Assembly: GCA_025459125.1 (NCBI GenBank)
Contig: JALORE010000015.1
Location: forward strand, 1-41,544
Direction: 5' to 3'
Length of the DNA stretch: 41,544 bases
Source of the DNA: Planctomycetota bacterium
GTDB taxonomy: Bacteria; Planctomycetota; Phycisphaerae; Sedimentisphaerales; Anaerobacaceae
This document shows, one piece after another, positions 20,101 through 26,921 of the stretch (positions are counted from its first letter, which is position 1; the number at the start of each line of letters is the position of its first letter). The notes beneath the pieces were generated by a model. The model was not told the origin of the DNA, ran no database searches, and was given only the letters and a program-made list of their open reading frames with translations. The position numbers were made by a program, and so were the translations under genes.

Positions 20101-20105
20101 GGTAG
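14172..20105 (+). CDS. alpha-2-macroglobulin family protein
   Basis: 1,977-residue exported protein of the bacterial alpha-2-macroglobulin family, thought to trap proteases in the envelope. The start at 14172 has GGGAGGT upstream and a signal peptide (VLSIIVFMFIGAAAPPSVAG). The first 400 residues are helical and tetratricopeptide-like. Macroglobulin domains follow, with FFTDRALYRPGQTIQYKG near residue 590 and VEEYKRPQFRVEL near 690. A low-complexity Gly/Ser/Pro/Thr stretch near residue 1180-1205 probably forms the bait region. LNETAFFFPHL near 1213 opens the A2M domain. The alpha-alpha toroid starts at HPYECSDQLFNRLYANAL. The thioester motif is C1444-S-D-Q1447 instead of the usual C-x-E-Q, keeping the two bond-forming residues. 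No lipobox is seen, and no pbpC-like partner lies beside it, unlike the enterobacterial pair. It stands alone, with its own promoter. Confidence 0.93.
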   Translation: MRRVQVLSIIVFMFIGAAAPPSVAGPRDALWIQVQAAIDKSLPQTAITLLDQIIPGALADQAWAEATKAICLKIVQNATVEGYQYGENRIAELQAQIAAAPAPMQPVMEAILGHWYWNYFQANRRRFLQRTQTATPPGADLATWDLATILAEIDKHFSLALADDVTLKGTPIALWDDLIEKGTVPDAYRPTLYDFLAFDALSFYSTGEQAGTRPQDAFEILADSPIFAPVAEFLAWQPQTLDTGSAKVKAIRIYQNLLTFHQNDKDKTAFLDANLQRLIFGYTQAVGPEKPELYKAALERFVNEWQGHDTAARAIYEWANVEHDQGDYVAAHTLAGRAWDQYPASIGGIQCYNLIQQIEAKSASITTERVWNDPLPNIQVTYRNVTKVFFRAIPVRFEDYRGSPRSDLTPEQLAALLAAQPAREWNAELPPTVDYKARTQTLRAPEGLAKGLYYLIASHSSSFQQEANQINAVGVWVSDLALVVRSVGQSGEVEGFVLNAKTGLPIAQATVARWWYRSTGRTSPPDNDGVGYMIEKIDQTQSDSNGFFRFPGGRNVTFLLMAETAGDRLAGVSGYNTHGPQGDPAGQMQTVFFTDRALYRPGQTIQYKGICIQTDPAKDNYRTLAGQTLTVIFRDANGQEIARQQLVCNAYGSFSGSFTAPAGGLLGRMTLAVEKGPSGSTSINVEEYKRPQFRVELEPPDAAPVLNAEVVVPGRATAYTGASIGGAQVTWRVVRQVRFPVWNWWWRWNYPSSAAQAIAHGSTVTEADGSFTLAFPARPDLSIAESDEPVFEFAIHADVTDITGETRSDEYTLHAGYTALEAAIITDAWQTPDRAAQLTILTQSLDGVAEPASGTLRIHALQQPDKVIRAELGSWWSGYYYHPVAESRPDASDPETWEPATLVAEQTFRTDATGLVTIPVTLPVGIYRATVQTQDRFGKAVTARQTIQVVDPAAGRFSLRIANYLGAPQWSVEPGETFTALWGTGYDSGRAYVEVECRGKVLQARWTDANRTQELIQQAVTENMRGGFTLRVTYVRENRAYVSERIVDVPWSNQSLTIAWERFRSLLEPGQQEVWTAVITGPDAQGAVAEMVAALYDASLDQYLPHDWLHAFGGFRLETSRLTTTFENSAVYFAPVLSGWTTDYKTVTWSYRSFPSDIVDLSMGGWGGGVPRSRGGGTAAPMPSATTPSGEKTDDATTSPASGPDLDQVPVRENLNETAFFFPHLRSGADGIIRMEFTMPEALTTWRFLGFAHDNRLRSGYLSDTTVTAKDLMVQPNPPRFVREGDVIEFTVKVSNQSAARQTGKVSLTFTDARTLETRDAALGNLAPEQTFDVPSQESRVYSWRLTIPDDCDFLIYKAVGATTRLSDGEQGYLPVLSRRILVQESLPLSIRGPATKDFQFTKLLESGQSPTLRSQSLTVQMVSQPAWYAVMALPYLMEHPYECSDQLFNRLYANALASYIANSDPRIRQVFNRWKATPALESPLEKNEDLKSVALEETPWVRQAVSESEARKNVGILFDQNRLTDETARALSQLQRRQLESGLWPWLPGCPGNEYITLYITTGFGRLRHLGVREIDATCALKALDVLDQWVNGWYRDILKTGTKDQNHLGSTVAFYLYGRSFFLADHPVDKAYQEAVSYWLGQARTYWTTLPRQSQAHLALALKRFGSDKQTPADIMRSLKERSMSSEEMGMFWQDAARSWWWYHAPIETQALMIEAFDEVAGDAQAVEDCRIWLLKQKQTQDWATTKATADAVYALLLRGMDLLASTALVQVALGGQQIVPDAVEAGTGFYEERFVRGEIVPAMGRITVQKTDAGVSWGGVHWQYLEDLSRVTPAETTPLQLTKTLYVKQTTAQGQILYPVQGALAVGEELVVRIELRVDRDMEYVHMKDQRGSGTEPVDVLSRYRWQDGLGYYQSTRDTATHFFMDYLPKGTYVFEYSTRIQQKGKYQTGIASIECLYAPEFNSHSQSFALEVR

Positions 20106-20108
20106 TTC

Positions 20109-20133
20109 CCACCGCCACGAGACGCAGCGGTGG
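20109..20133 (+). terminator. possible terminator after the macroglobulin gene
   Basis: CCACCGC/GCGGTGG 7-base stem with an 11-base loop, directly after the stop codon, followed by ATCTTCC. Weak T run. Confidence 0.4.
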
Positions 20134-20156
20134 ATCTTCCGGTGCCCTGCTCGTGT

Positions 20157-20253
20157 TTCCGGGTGGCATCGTCCAGCGGAGCCTGGCGATGGCGGCTTTC
20201 CTACGCGAGGGACCATCGCCCAGGCCTTTCGGCCTTGACGCTGCCACCCGGAA
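20157..20253. repeat. 97-base palindromic element with 12-base perfect terminal inverted repeats
   Basis: TTCCGGGTGGCA (20157-20168) and TGCCACCCGGAA (20242-20253) are exact reverse complements. Inside them GCCTGGCGATGG and CCATCGCCCAGGC pair again, so the whole unit folds into a long imperfect hairpin. Relatives at 12460-12531 and 23068-23205. It sits between two convergent genes. Confidence 0.8.
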
Positions 20254-20311
20254 CTTGTTGGATGGAGCCGGACGAAGAAGCAGTAGCGCGTTCCGCCGGC
20301 TCGTAGCAAGG

Positions 20312-21070
20312 TCAGAACTCGTAGATCAGGCCGACGCCACCCCAAAGGTTGTCGGCATACGGGGACTGGGCGGTCCGGATGTCCTTGTCGATCATCATCG
20401 AATAGCCGAGGGTCGGCCGGATCGTGAACTTGCCGAAGCAGATCGGCAGGCCCGCGGTCAGTGTCAGATCGTTCCAGCCGCCCTCGTTCAGCTCGAACGT
20501 GCCTTCGTTGAAGCCCTTGGTGCCGTAGCCGAGGCTGGCGCCGAGCGCCAGATCGCAACGGCCGTCCCCTTCCCACTCCCGGATCTTCTCGACGGTGTGT
20601 CCGATGGAGAGCTGGATGTAGCTGCCGTTGAGCTCGTCAAAATCGTAGAACCAGCGGACCGCCGGCGACAGCGGCACGTCGGCGGCCAGGCCGGCGTACG
20701 CCTCGCTGGTCGCGGGGAACTCCGTGTTGACGAAGTCGTAATGGATCACGCCCACCGCGTATTCGAGAAAGTCCAGGCCGGGAACACTGTTGGTGTAGTC
20801 GAGCGTGAAGTCGATCTCGTTGAACTGCCCTTCTCCCACGGCCTCGCCCCGCAGGTCCATGTTGCCCCAGATCGAGCCGGTGAACCCTTTGTAGCTGAGG
20901 CTGGCCCCGGGTTGCAGGACCCAGTCATCGAGGAGATTCTGGCCGCGCCAGATGTACTTGTCGAAGATATCCGCCGTGACCCCGATCTCGACCTGATCCT
21001 CAGCGCCCGCCAGCGTCACCGCCCCCAACAATAGCGCCGCCACACCCCACCAAAGCCTTGGTCTGTTCAT
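20312..21070 (-). CDS. outer-membrane beta-barrel protein, TorF-like putative porin
   Basis: 252-residue exported protein. The ATG at 21070 has AGGAG about 9 bases upstream; an in-frame ATG at 21091 lacks one. Signal peptide: MNRPRLWWGVAALLLGAVTLAGA. The mature part starts with VEIGVTADIFDKYIWRGQNL, typical of TorF-like porins, and alternates polar and hydrophobic residues as in beta strands. It ends in LIYEF, with the terminal aromatic residue used for outer-membrane insertion by BamA. The solute is unknown. It lies 196 bases downstream of the NifA-like regulator on the same strand, so that regulator's transcript may include it. Confidence 0.7.
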   Translation of the reverse strand: MNRPRLWWGVAALLLGAVTLAGAEDQVEIGVTADIFDKYIWRGQNLLDDWVLQPGASLSYKGFTGSIWGNMDLRGEAVGEGQFNEIDFTLDYTNSVPGLDFLEYAVGVIHYDFVNTEFPATSEAYAGLAADVPLSPAVRWFYDFDELNGSYIQLSIGHTVEKIREWEGDGRCDLALGASLGYGTKGFNEGTFELNEGGWNDLTLTAGLPICFGKFTIRPTLGYSMMIDKDIRTAQSPYADNLWGGVGLIYEF

Positions 21071-21266
21071 GCCACACAACTCCTGATTCATGGGTTGTTC
21101 ATGCCGTCGCCCGGCCGGCGACTGGTGCCATTCACCAGCCCCTCGGTGCGACCGAGCATCTCCTTGCAAACGGCGTGCCAGAAACGCCCGTCGGTTGCCC
21201 AAGCTATCTCCACGGTTATTATCGGCAAACCCGCGGAAATCCGTGCAGCCCAACCGCTGGTCGCGC

Positions 21267-22793
21267 TCAGATGTACTTCGGCAGAATGTCGTACTTGTGG
21301 ATCTTGTAGCCGAGAATGCGCTCGGTGATGCCCAACTCCTGGGCCGCCTTGCGCTGCTGGCCGCCGCATTTCTTGAGGGCGTCCACGATCAGCTCCCGCT
21401 CCTTGTTGGCGATGATCTCCGTAAAGGAAGGCCGGGCCGTCGTGTCACCCTTCTGCACCATCTGCAAGGAGGGCGGCAGATGCTCGCTGCGAATCACGTC
21501 GTCCTCGCACAGCAGGACCGCCCGCTCGATGCAGTTCTCCAATTCGCGGATGTTGCCCGGCCAGTGATAGCGCGTCAGCATCTCGATCGCGGGCGTGGAG
21601 ATCCGGGTGATCCGTTTGCCGTTCTCCTGGGCATACTTCTCCAGGAAGTGATCCGCCAGCAGCATGATGTCGTCCTTGCGCTCCCGAAGCGGCGGCATGT
21701 AGATGGGGAAGACGTTCACGCGGTAGTAGAGATCGCTGCGGAATTGTCCCTGCGTGATCTGCTCCTCCAGGTTCTTGTGCGTGGCGACGATGACGCGGAC
21801 GTTCGCCTTGATCGTCTCGGTGCCGCCGAGGCGCTCGAACTCGCGAAACTGGATGACGCGCAGGAGCTTGACCTGCAAACCCGGCGGGAAGTCGCCGATC
21901 TCATCGAGAAAGATCGTGCCGCCGTGGGCCCGCTCGAACCGGCCGCACTTGCGCTCGATGGCGCCGGTGAAAGCCCCCTTTTCATGGCCGAACAGCTCAC
22001 TTTCGAGCAGCGTCTCCGGCAAGGCCGTGCAGTTGACCTTCACAAAGGGCTTGTCCGCCCGCAGGCTGTCGTAGTGGATCGCATGGGCGACGAGGTCCTT
22101 GCCGGTCCCGGTTTCGCCCCGGATCAGGACGGTCGCGTTGCTGTCCGCCACCTGCTCAATCAGCCGGTAGACCTCCTGCATCGCGTTGCTCTTGCCAACC
22201 ATGTTGTGAATGTCGAACCGGGACTTGAGCTCGCGCCGCAACCGGACGTTCTCATCGCGCAGCAGCGCCCGCTCGGACTCGACCAGCTTGTTGAGCTTGA
22301 TTGCCTGGGCGACCATCGTGGAGATGATGTGGAGCAGCCGCAGATTGGCGTCGAAGTCGTCGCCGCGTCCGGCCTGCCGATCGACGCTCAGCGTCCCCAC
22401 GGTCTTGCCCTCCAGCTTGATGGGCACGCAGAAAAACGCGATTTTCTTGCCCCCGGCCGTATCGCGGGCACTGGTCCGATGCAGAAACCGTGGATCCCTG
22501 GCGATGTCCGGCACAACGATCGCCTCGCCGCTCTGGACCACCCGCCCGGTGATCCCCTCGCCGACCTTGTACCGCCCCTGGCTCTTGGACCGCTCGCTGA
22601 GCCCGTGGGCGACCTTGATATTGATTGTCTCGGTCTCCGGCTCCAGCAGCGTGATCGTACCGCGCTGGAGCTTCAGGTGCGTATCCAGCGACTTGAGAAT
22701 GCTCATCAGAGTCTCTTCCAGGTTCAGCGATTCCGCGAGCGCCTGGGCCACGTCGCTCAGCAACTGCACTTCCGCCATCGGATTGGCCTTCAT
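21267..22793 (-). CDS. NifA-like sigma-54-dependent transcriptional activator with GAF domain
   Basis: 508-residue enhancer-binding protein. A GAF sensor domain covers about residues 20-165 ([37 protein letters not shown]). The AAA+ domain covers about 195-430: Walker A GETGTGKD (226-233), the sigma-54 contact loop GAFTGA (273-278), Walker [11 protein letters not shown], and [23 protein letters not shown] Fis-type helix-turn-helix ends the protein ([22 protein letters not shown]), most like NifA. The start at 22793 has AAAGGGA a few bases upstream; an in-frame start at 22832 overlaps the operator-like palindrome and is less likely. No nif genes are present. Control of nitrogen genes such as amt is possible but not shown. 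Confidence 0.9.
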   Translation of the reverse strand: MKANPMAEVQLLSDVAQALAESLNLEETLMSILKSLDTHLKLQRGTITLLEPETETINIKVAHGLSERSKSQGRYKVGEGITGRVVQSGEAIVVPDIARDPRFLHRTSARDTAGGKKIAFFCVPIKLEGKTVGTLSVDRQAGRGDDFDANLRLLHIISTMVAQAIKLNKLVESERALLRDENVRLRRELKSRFDIHNMVGKSNAMQEVYRLIEQVADSNATVLIRGETGTGKDLVAHAIHYDSLRADKPFVKVNCTALPETLLESELFGHEKGAFTGAIERKCGRFERAHGGTIFLDEIGDFPPGLQVKLLRVIQFREFERLGGTETIKANVRVIVATHKNLEEQITQGQFRSDLYYRVNVFPIYMPPLRERKDDIMLLADHFLEKYAQENGKRITRISTPAIEMLTRYHWPGNIRELENCIERAVLLCEDDVIRSEHLPPSLQMVQKGDTTARPSFTEIIANKERELIVDALKKCGGQQRKAAQELGITERILGYKIHKYDILPKYI

Positions 22794-22822
22794 CGAGTCC
22801 CTTTCCCACGAGCCACCGGATT

Positions 22823-22840
22823 CGATCCACAAAATTGTGG
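22823..22840. promoter_or_regulatory. operator-like palindrome ATCCACAA-AA-TTGTGGAT
   Basis: Perfect 8-base arms around two bases, centred about 40 bases upstream of the activator's start codon, the right place for autoregulation or repression. The binding protein is not identified. Confidence 0.5.
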
Positions 22841-23067
22841 ATTCGCCCGCCCAATCTACAATATTGTTACCGTCTCGGCAACAAGAATCCCGCCTGTCGC
22901 CAGCCAGAGCGCGGCCGGGGTGCAGGGGCGGATTCCCTGGGCAGGGGGTGCGGGACGGCTACGCGACCGGGAAGCGTCGGAAGATACCGTGGGAGTGTGC
23001 AGGCTCTGCCCTCAGAAACCACCTCACACCGATTACGACTGAGTTCTTCGTACGCCTGAGCCAGATT

Positions 23068-23205
23068 CCGGGTGGCAGCGGCAAGCGGAGTCGGGGGACC
23101 CCAATCGCGAGAGATCGCGCTTGGGAACCCTCCTCGGAGTCTGCCGATGGCTCGTGGGACAGACGCCAACGCCAGCGGCAAGCTGCGCTTGCCGCGGCCA
23201 CCCGG
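23068..23205. repeat. 138-base element with 20-base terminal inverted repeats
   Basis: The arms 23068-23087 and 23186-23205 are reverse complements with a single mismatch; the first starts CCGGGTGGCAGCGGCAAGCG. Inside lies another hairpin around GGGACCCCAATCGCGAGAGA (about 23095-23135), related to the palindrome at 5838-5875. It looks like a non-autonomous mobile repeat (MITE or REP type). No transposase in the window has matching ends. Confidence 0.8.
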
Positions 23206-23247
23206 GCTGCGGAATTCTCAGGCGTAACCCGTATCAGAACCCGGAAT

Positions 23248-23310
23248 GTCATTGCGAGGAGCACAGCGACGAAGCAATCTCAACGCCGTGGATTGAGATG
23301 GCTTCGCTGC
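23248..23310. repeat. dispersed GTCATTGCGAGGAGC...GACGAAGCAATCTC repeat
   Basis: Matches a repeat type known from intergenic regions of many unrelated environmental bacteria (consensus TCATTGCGAGGAGCGNAGCGAC). Its second half folds into a hairpin: GAAGCAATCTCAA (23271-23283) with TTGAGATGGCTTC (23293-23305), one mismatch. Confidence 0.75.
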
Positions 23311-23406
23311 ACAGGCACTGACGTGCCGGGCGTGGGGTCCGGAAATAGTCTCTCCGCTCGTAGAGGTTCTCTGCCCCGTCCGCATTTCTCGCTTTTCACG
23401 CCGGGT

Positions 23407-23877
23407 CTACCGCTCAGGCCGCGTGTTCCTCGGGGACATGGGGTTCCGCGCCGGGCCGCGCTGGCGGAATTCTCTGATGCCGGGCCGGCGCGGTCGCTGT
23501 TCTCGACGCTGGAAGGCCGGCCGCCGGGGGGCGGGGCCTTCCTTCATCAGTTGCAGCGACTTGGCGCAGGCATCTTTCGTGGTACGGTTGGAATGGGCCA
23601 GACCCTTGGTGAGGGCTTCCTCAGCCAGCTTGCGCATCCGACCGTTCATGCTCCGCAGGCCGTAGGCAGCGGCCTTCTTCGTGTCCCGGGGGAAGCTCCC
23701 GAAGAGCGCCTCGAGCAGGATTTCCAGCCCATCCTCCTGCATCCAGGACAGGTTGAAGGCGGCTTTCCGTGCCGTCGAGATCTCTTCCGAATGCAGCCGG
23801 GCACGCAACTGCGACAACAACGCGACCGCGGCTTCGTCTTTCTCGCGACCCGATGGTTTTCTGTCCGGTAGCTTCAT
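23407..23877 (-). CDS. HEAT-repeat-like small protein
   Basis: 156 residues. The first 120 residues form two or three helical hairpins (LHSEEISTARKAAFNLSWMQEDGLEILLEALFG; DTKKAAAYGLRSMNGRMRKLAEEAL; NRTTKDACAKSLQLM), like short HEAT repeats used as protein-binding scaffolds. The last 40 residues are Arg/Pro-rich and likely disordered, possibly nucleic-acid binding. There is no signal peptide, so it is cytoplasmic. GAGGG precedes the ATG at 23877. It stands alone between repeats; its partner is unknown. Confidence 0.65.
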   Translation of the reverse strand: MKLPDRKPSGREKDEAAVALLSQLRARLHSEEISTARKAAFNLSWMQEDGLEILLEALFGSFPRDTKKAAAYGLRSMNGRMRKLAEEALTKGLAHSNRTTKDACAKSLQLMKEGPAPRRPAFQRREQRPRRPGIREFRQRGPARNPMSPRNTRPER

Positions 23878-24063
23878 ATGGTCACCCTCGTAATCCGTGC
23901 ACTCCGTTCTCCGGATAGTTCTCCCCGGAGGGTGTCAATTGTCGTTCGAAACGGGCGCGGCCGCCCGCGGGCCATCCACCTGGGCTCCGAGCCCAGTGGC
24001 TGTATTGTCGTGACAAGTCACGCGCTTGGCAAGTGAATTCCGGCGAGAAATTGAGAGCGGAAA

Positions 24064-24129
24064 AGGGGACATTCTACTTTTTCAGTCAGCACCGACAGCA
24101 GGAAGGATGAAAAGAGTAGAATGCCCCCT
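24064..24129. repeat. inverted repeat GGGGACATTCTACTTTTTCA
   Basis: The arms 24064-24083 and 24108-24129 are reverse complements except for one substitution and two single-base indel or mismatch positions, around a 24-base loop. GGGGACATTCTACTTTT-type sequences are a dispersed REP-like repeat in several environmental bacterial lineages. It sits 12 bases past the ABC permease stop and may also act as a transcription stop. Confidence 0.6.
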
Positions 24130-24141
24130 CTTCCGTCGCAG

Positions 24142-24969
24142 TCACAGGGGCAGGTCACGCCGGTGCCAGATCACAGCCCCGACGAGCGCCACCACCAGCA
24201 TGATCGCGGCCAGCATACCCAGGTTGCGCAGGGGCCACCCCTCCCAGAGATTCGAACCATCCACCAGATAGAAGAGCGTCGCACGTTTGAGAAAGGCCAC
24301 GCGCGGCCACCAGTTGGAGACCACCGCCACGAAGTAGTTGACCACCAGGAAGGCCACGGCCACGCTCACGGCCGTGTACAGCCGTGCGAACGTGGCGGCG
24401 CAGAGCAGAGCCACCGCCCCGAAGGTGCTGGCGAGCAGACCGCCGTTGATCGCGATGCGAAAGAAGACGTCGAACGGGATGGGGTCCTGGAACGTGAAAA
24501 TATTCACCGCGGCGACCGTTCCCAGGAACATCACCAGGACCAGCGTGAACATGCCGGCCAGCGTCAGGATGCCGGCGCAGGCGTAGACTTGGACCTTGGT
24601 GGCCGGACGGCTGAGAATCAGCTCCATGGTTCCACGCTGTACCTCGCCGGCCAGCAGGCCCGTGGGCACGCCGACGGCATAGAGCATGTAGAGGAACAGG
24701 ACGAAGGGGTGGTTGTAGCCGATGGAAATCAGGCCCGCGGTATTGCCGAGCCGCAGCATCTCGCCCCCCAGGGCGGTCTTCACGATCGACGGGAGCACAT
24801 CAAGGAGGCCCAGCAGCGCCTTGACCTTCTCATTGTCATGAACGATGGCGCTAATGGCGATCTGCATGAGGAAGATCAACAGGGCAATCCCGGCCCACGC
24901 CGGCAGAATGCGGAGCAGCCAGAAGCGCAGGAGGGGCAGCGGAAACGGCGGGCGGGACGCGCGGCTCAT
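24142..24969 (-). CDS. ABC transporter permease (ABC-2 type)
   Basis: 275-residue membrane protein with about six hydrophobic segments (for example ILPAWAGIALLIFLMQIAI, GILTLAGMFTLVLVMFLGTV and LGMLAAIMLVVALVGAVIW at the C-terminus). The loop GEVQRGTMELILSRPATK is the usual signature of ABC-2 permeases such as those of the NatB/CcmB-like exporters. The start overlaps the stop of the ATPase gene by 4 bases (ATGA), so the two are translationally coupled. Substrate unknown. Confidence 0.88.
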   Translation of the reverse strand: MSRASRPPFPLPLLRFWLLRILPAWAGIALLIFLMQIAISAIVHDNEKVKALLGLLDVLPSIVKTALGGEMLRLGNTAGLISIGYNHPFVLFLYMLYAVGVPTGLLAGEVQRGTMELILSRPATKVQVYACAGILTLAGMFTLVLVMFLGTVAAVNIFTFQDPIPFDVFFRIAINGGLLASTFGAVALLCAATFARLYTAVSVAVAFLVVNYFVAVVSNWWPRVAFLKRATLFYLVDGSNLWEGWPLRNLGMLAAIMLVVALVGAVIWHRRDLPL

Positions 24970-25913
24970 GATCGGGCTCCTTCCACCCTCTGAGGGCCTC
25001 CACCTCCGGCGGCGGCGTTCGACACTCGGCGATAGTACCGGATGAAGGCCTCTTCCAGCGAAGTCTGGGGCGTAGCGATCCGATCAACGGGGAACCGGGC
25101 CACCCACTTCAGGATCGGGTCCACGGAACCCTGGTACGCCAGGTGCAGCATCTCCGGCTGCCGTTCGACAATCCGGACCCCGGGCAATTGTGGCGCGGGC
25201 ACGTCGTCCACGCGTGTCCCGTTCGCGAACCAGATTTTCAGGCGGTGTTCGCCCTGCTGCAGAATCTGGGCGATTGGCGCCATCTCGACCAATCGTCCTT
25301 CCCGCAGAATCGCGGCCCGGCTGCACACCGCCGAGACTTCGCTCAGGTCGTGCGAGGACAGCAGGACCGCGGCCCCCCCCTGAGCCGCTTCCCGAATCAC
25401 ATCCAGAGCCACCTGGCGCATGAGCGGGTCCAGGCCGGCGGTGGGCTCATCGAGCACCAGCACCTGGGGCCCATGCTGAAAGGCGGAAATCAGCGCCACT
25501 TTCTGGCGATTGCCCTTGGACAAATCGCCGACGGCCCGATCCAGGTTCAGTTCAAAGCGCGTCGCCAACTCCGCGCGCCGGTTCCCCGCTCGGCCGTCGC
25601 ATCCCAGCGCCGCGAGCAGACCCAGCGCCCGCCGGGCCTTGGTGCGTCCCCAGATGCGAAAGTCGCCCGGCAGATAACCGATCCGCGCGTGCTGTGTACC
25701 CCGGCCCGGTACGACCCGTTCCCCCAGGATACGAATCCGACCGCCACTAGGTCTCAGGAGCCCCATCAGGCAGCGAATCGTCGTCGTCTTGCCCGACCCA
25801 TTCGGCCCGAGGTAGCCGAAGATCTCCCCCGGCGCAATGGAGAAGGTGACATCCTCGACCCCACGCGTCCGGCCGTACCATTTCGTCAGAGACTCAACCT
25901 CGATCGCCGCCAT
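24966..25913 (-). CDS. ABC transporter ATP-binding protein
   Basis: 315-residue ATPase driving the overlapping permease. Walker A is GPNGSGKTTT (residues 36-45), the ABC signature LSKGNRQKVAL, Walker B VLVLDEPTAGLDP and the H-loop SSHDLSEV. The C-terminal 90 residues form the extra domain usual in ABC-2 exporter ATPases. The ATG at 25913 is chosen because AAIEVESLTKWYG begins the family fold there; the ribosome binding site is weak, and an upstream extension to 26087 shows no similarity. It is 234 bases downstream of the sigma/anti-sigma pair on the same strand and could be controlled with it. Confidence 0.92.
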   Translation of the reverse strand: MAAIEVESLTKWYGRTRGVEDVTFSIAPGEIFGYLGPNGSGKTTTIRCLMGLLRPSGGRIRILGERVVPGRGTQHARIGYLPGDFRIWGRTKARRALGLLAALGCDGRAGNRRAELATRFELNLDRAVGDLSKGNRQKVALISAFQHGPQVLVLDEPTAGLDPLMRQVALDVIREAAQGGAAVLLSSHDLSEVSAVCSRAAILREGRLVEMAPIAQILQQGEHRLKIWFANGTRVDDVPAPQLPGVRIVERQPEMLHLAYQGSVDPILKWVARFPVDRIATPQTSLEEAFIRYYRRVSNAAAGGGGPQRVEGARS

Positions 25914-26147
25914 CGCCAACCCGAACCAGCTTGCCTTTCCGCCGCCTGACGGATTGTCACGAATGACTCCGCCGGACGATATTATGGTGCCTGTTTCCGG
26001 AAAAGCAAGCGGTCCCCCTGTCGACCCCAGCGGACCGCAGGTGCGCGATGCCGTCTGTCCCCCACCGTCGGTCGATCGGACACGCAAGCGCCGCCCCAGC
26101 CAACCTGCCGGCGTTCTTCGTTGCCCTCGATCCCGTCTCCGGGCGTA

Positions 26148-26921
26148 CTATTGCTCGAATACGTTCAGGAGGGCAACGAGCTGCTCGGGCGGGACCTGGC
26201 CGATCACACAACAGGATTCCTCACCCCAGCAGACGGAGGCCATGCTGCAGGGGCCGCGACTGGCACGCCAAATCGCCTGTCCGGTCACGGTCGTCGTCGC
26301 GGTCCGCGTCATGCCGAGCGCCTCGGGCACTTCCGGGATGAGAACGACCGATACGGACGGGGCATTCGGTTCCTGGATGGTGCAGCACTCCACGAGCCGG
26401 CCCTGAAAGTCGCGCATCTGGCAGCCGCATACACACAAGCCACGCTGGCAGCATGGCATCGCCGTGCCGTGGCCCGACCGGCTTCTCAGACACTCACAAG
26501 TCTTGTGATGGCCCTCGTCGTGAGCACGCTCGTCCAGAGCGATGAGATTGGCGTGGTGAAGACCGATCAACGCCGTCTGGGCCGCCTGGACGTGTGCGCT
26601 GGTCTCGACATGGGAACTCTTCAGCATCACAACCACCAGAACCAACGCCGCGATCGCCACGGCGGACCAGACCCGCCGACGGGCCTGAACCCGCAGGAGA
26701 TGAGGCCGAGTCTCCTGCCCCGCGGCGACGACGCGGGCCCGAATCCGGTCGGCCAGATCCGCGCCGGCGTGAATCGTGGAGAATGCCTGGCGCACCCGGT
26801 GGGCCAGGGCCCGTTTCTCATCCAGGCGGGCGCGACACCGGCGGCACCATTCCACGTGCTCGGAGGCCTTCCCGCGACCCTGCAGGATGTCCTCCAGTTG
26901 TTCGTCGGTCAAGTGACTCAT
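26148..26921 (-). CDS. zinc-binding anti-sigma factor with Cys-rich outer domain
   Basis: 257 residues. The N-terminal cytoplasmic part carries H22-x3-C26-x2-C29 (HVEWCRRC), the zinc-binding anti-sigma (ZAS) motif that holds an ECF sigma factor. One membrane segment at about 85-100 (WSAVAIAALVLVVVML) follows. The outer 150 residues contain 13 cysteines (142, 144, 157, 158, 163, 165, 167, 179, 180, 225, 231, 237, 238), including CC pairs and CVCGC, plus several His (HHANL, HDEGHH). This suggests metal or redox sensing, an inference. Its ATG overlaps the sigma factor stop by 4 bases (ATGA), with GGGAG upstream, showing coupled translation. Confidence 0.82.
   Translation of the reverse strand: MSHLTDEQLEDILQGRGKASEHVEWCRRCRARLDEKRALAHRVRQAFSTIHAGADLADRIRARVVAAGQETRPHLLRVQARRRVWSAVAIAALVLVVVMLKSSHVETSAHVQAAQTALIGLHHANLIALDERAHDEGHHKTCECLRSRSGHGTAMPCCQRGLCVCGCQMRDFQGRLVECCTIQEPNAPSVSVVLIPEVPEALGMTRTATTTVTGQAIWRASRGPCSMASVCWGEESCCVIGQVPPEQLVALLNVFEQ

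Larger units (their letters stand above)
22794..23406. other. intergenic, repeat-dominated region
   Basis: No gene. Contains the operator-like palindrome, a 138-base inverted-repeat element and a widespread TCATTGCGAGGAGC-type repeat (all listed separately). Confidence 0.55.

Noticed and set aside
18765..20576. 600-residue minus-strand frame over the end of the macroglobulin gene
   Set aside because: Antisense shadow, no ribosome binding site and no recognisable domain.
24245..24260. GATTCGAACC, resembling a tRNA T-arm
   Set aside because: It lies inside the ABC permease gene and no acceptor or anticodon stem surrounds it.
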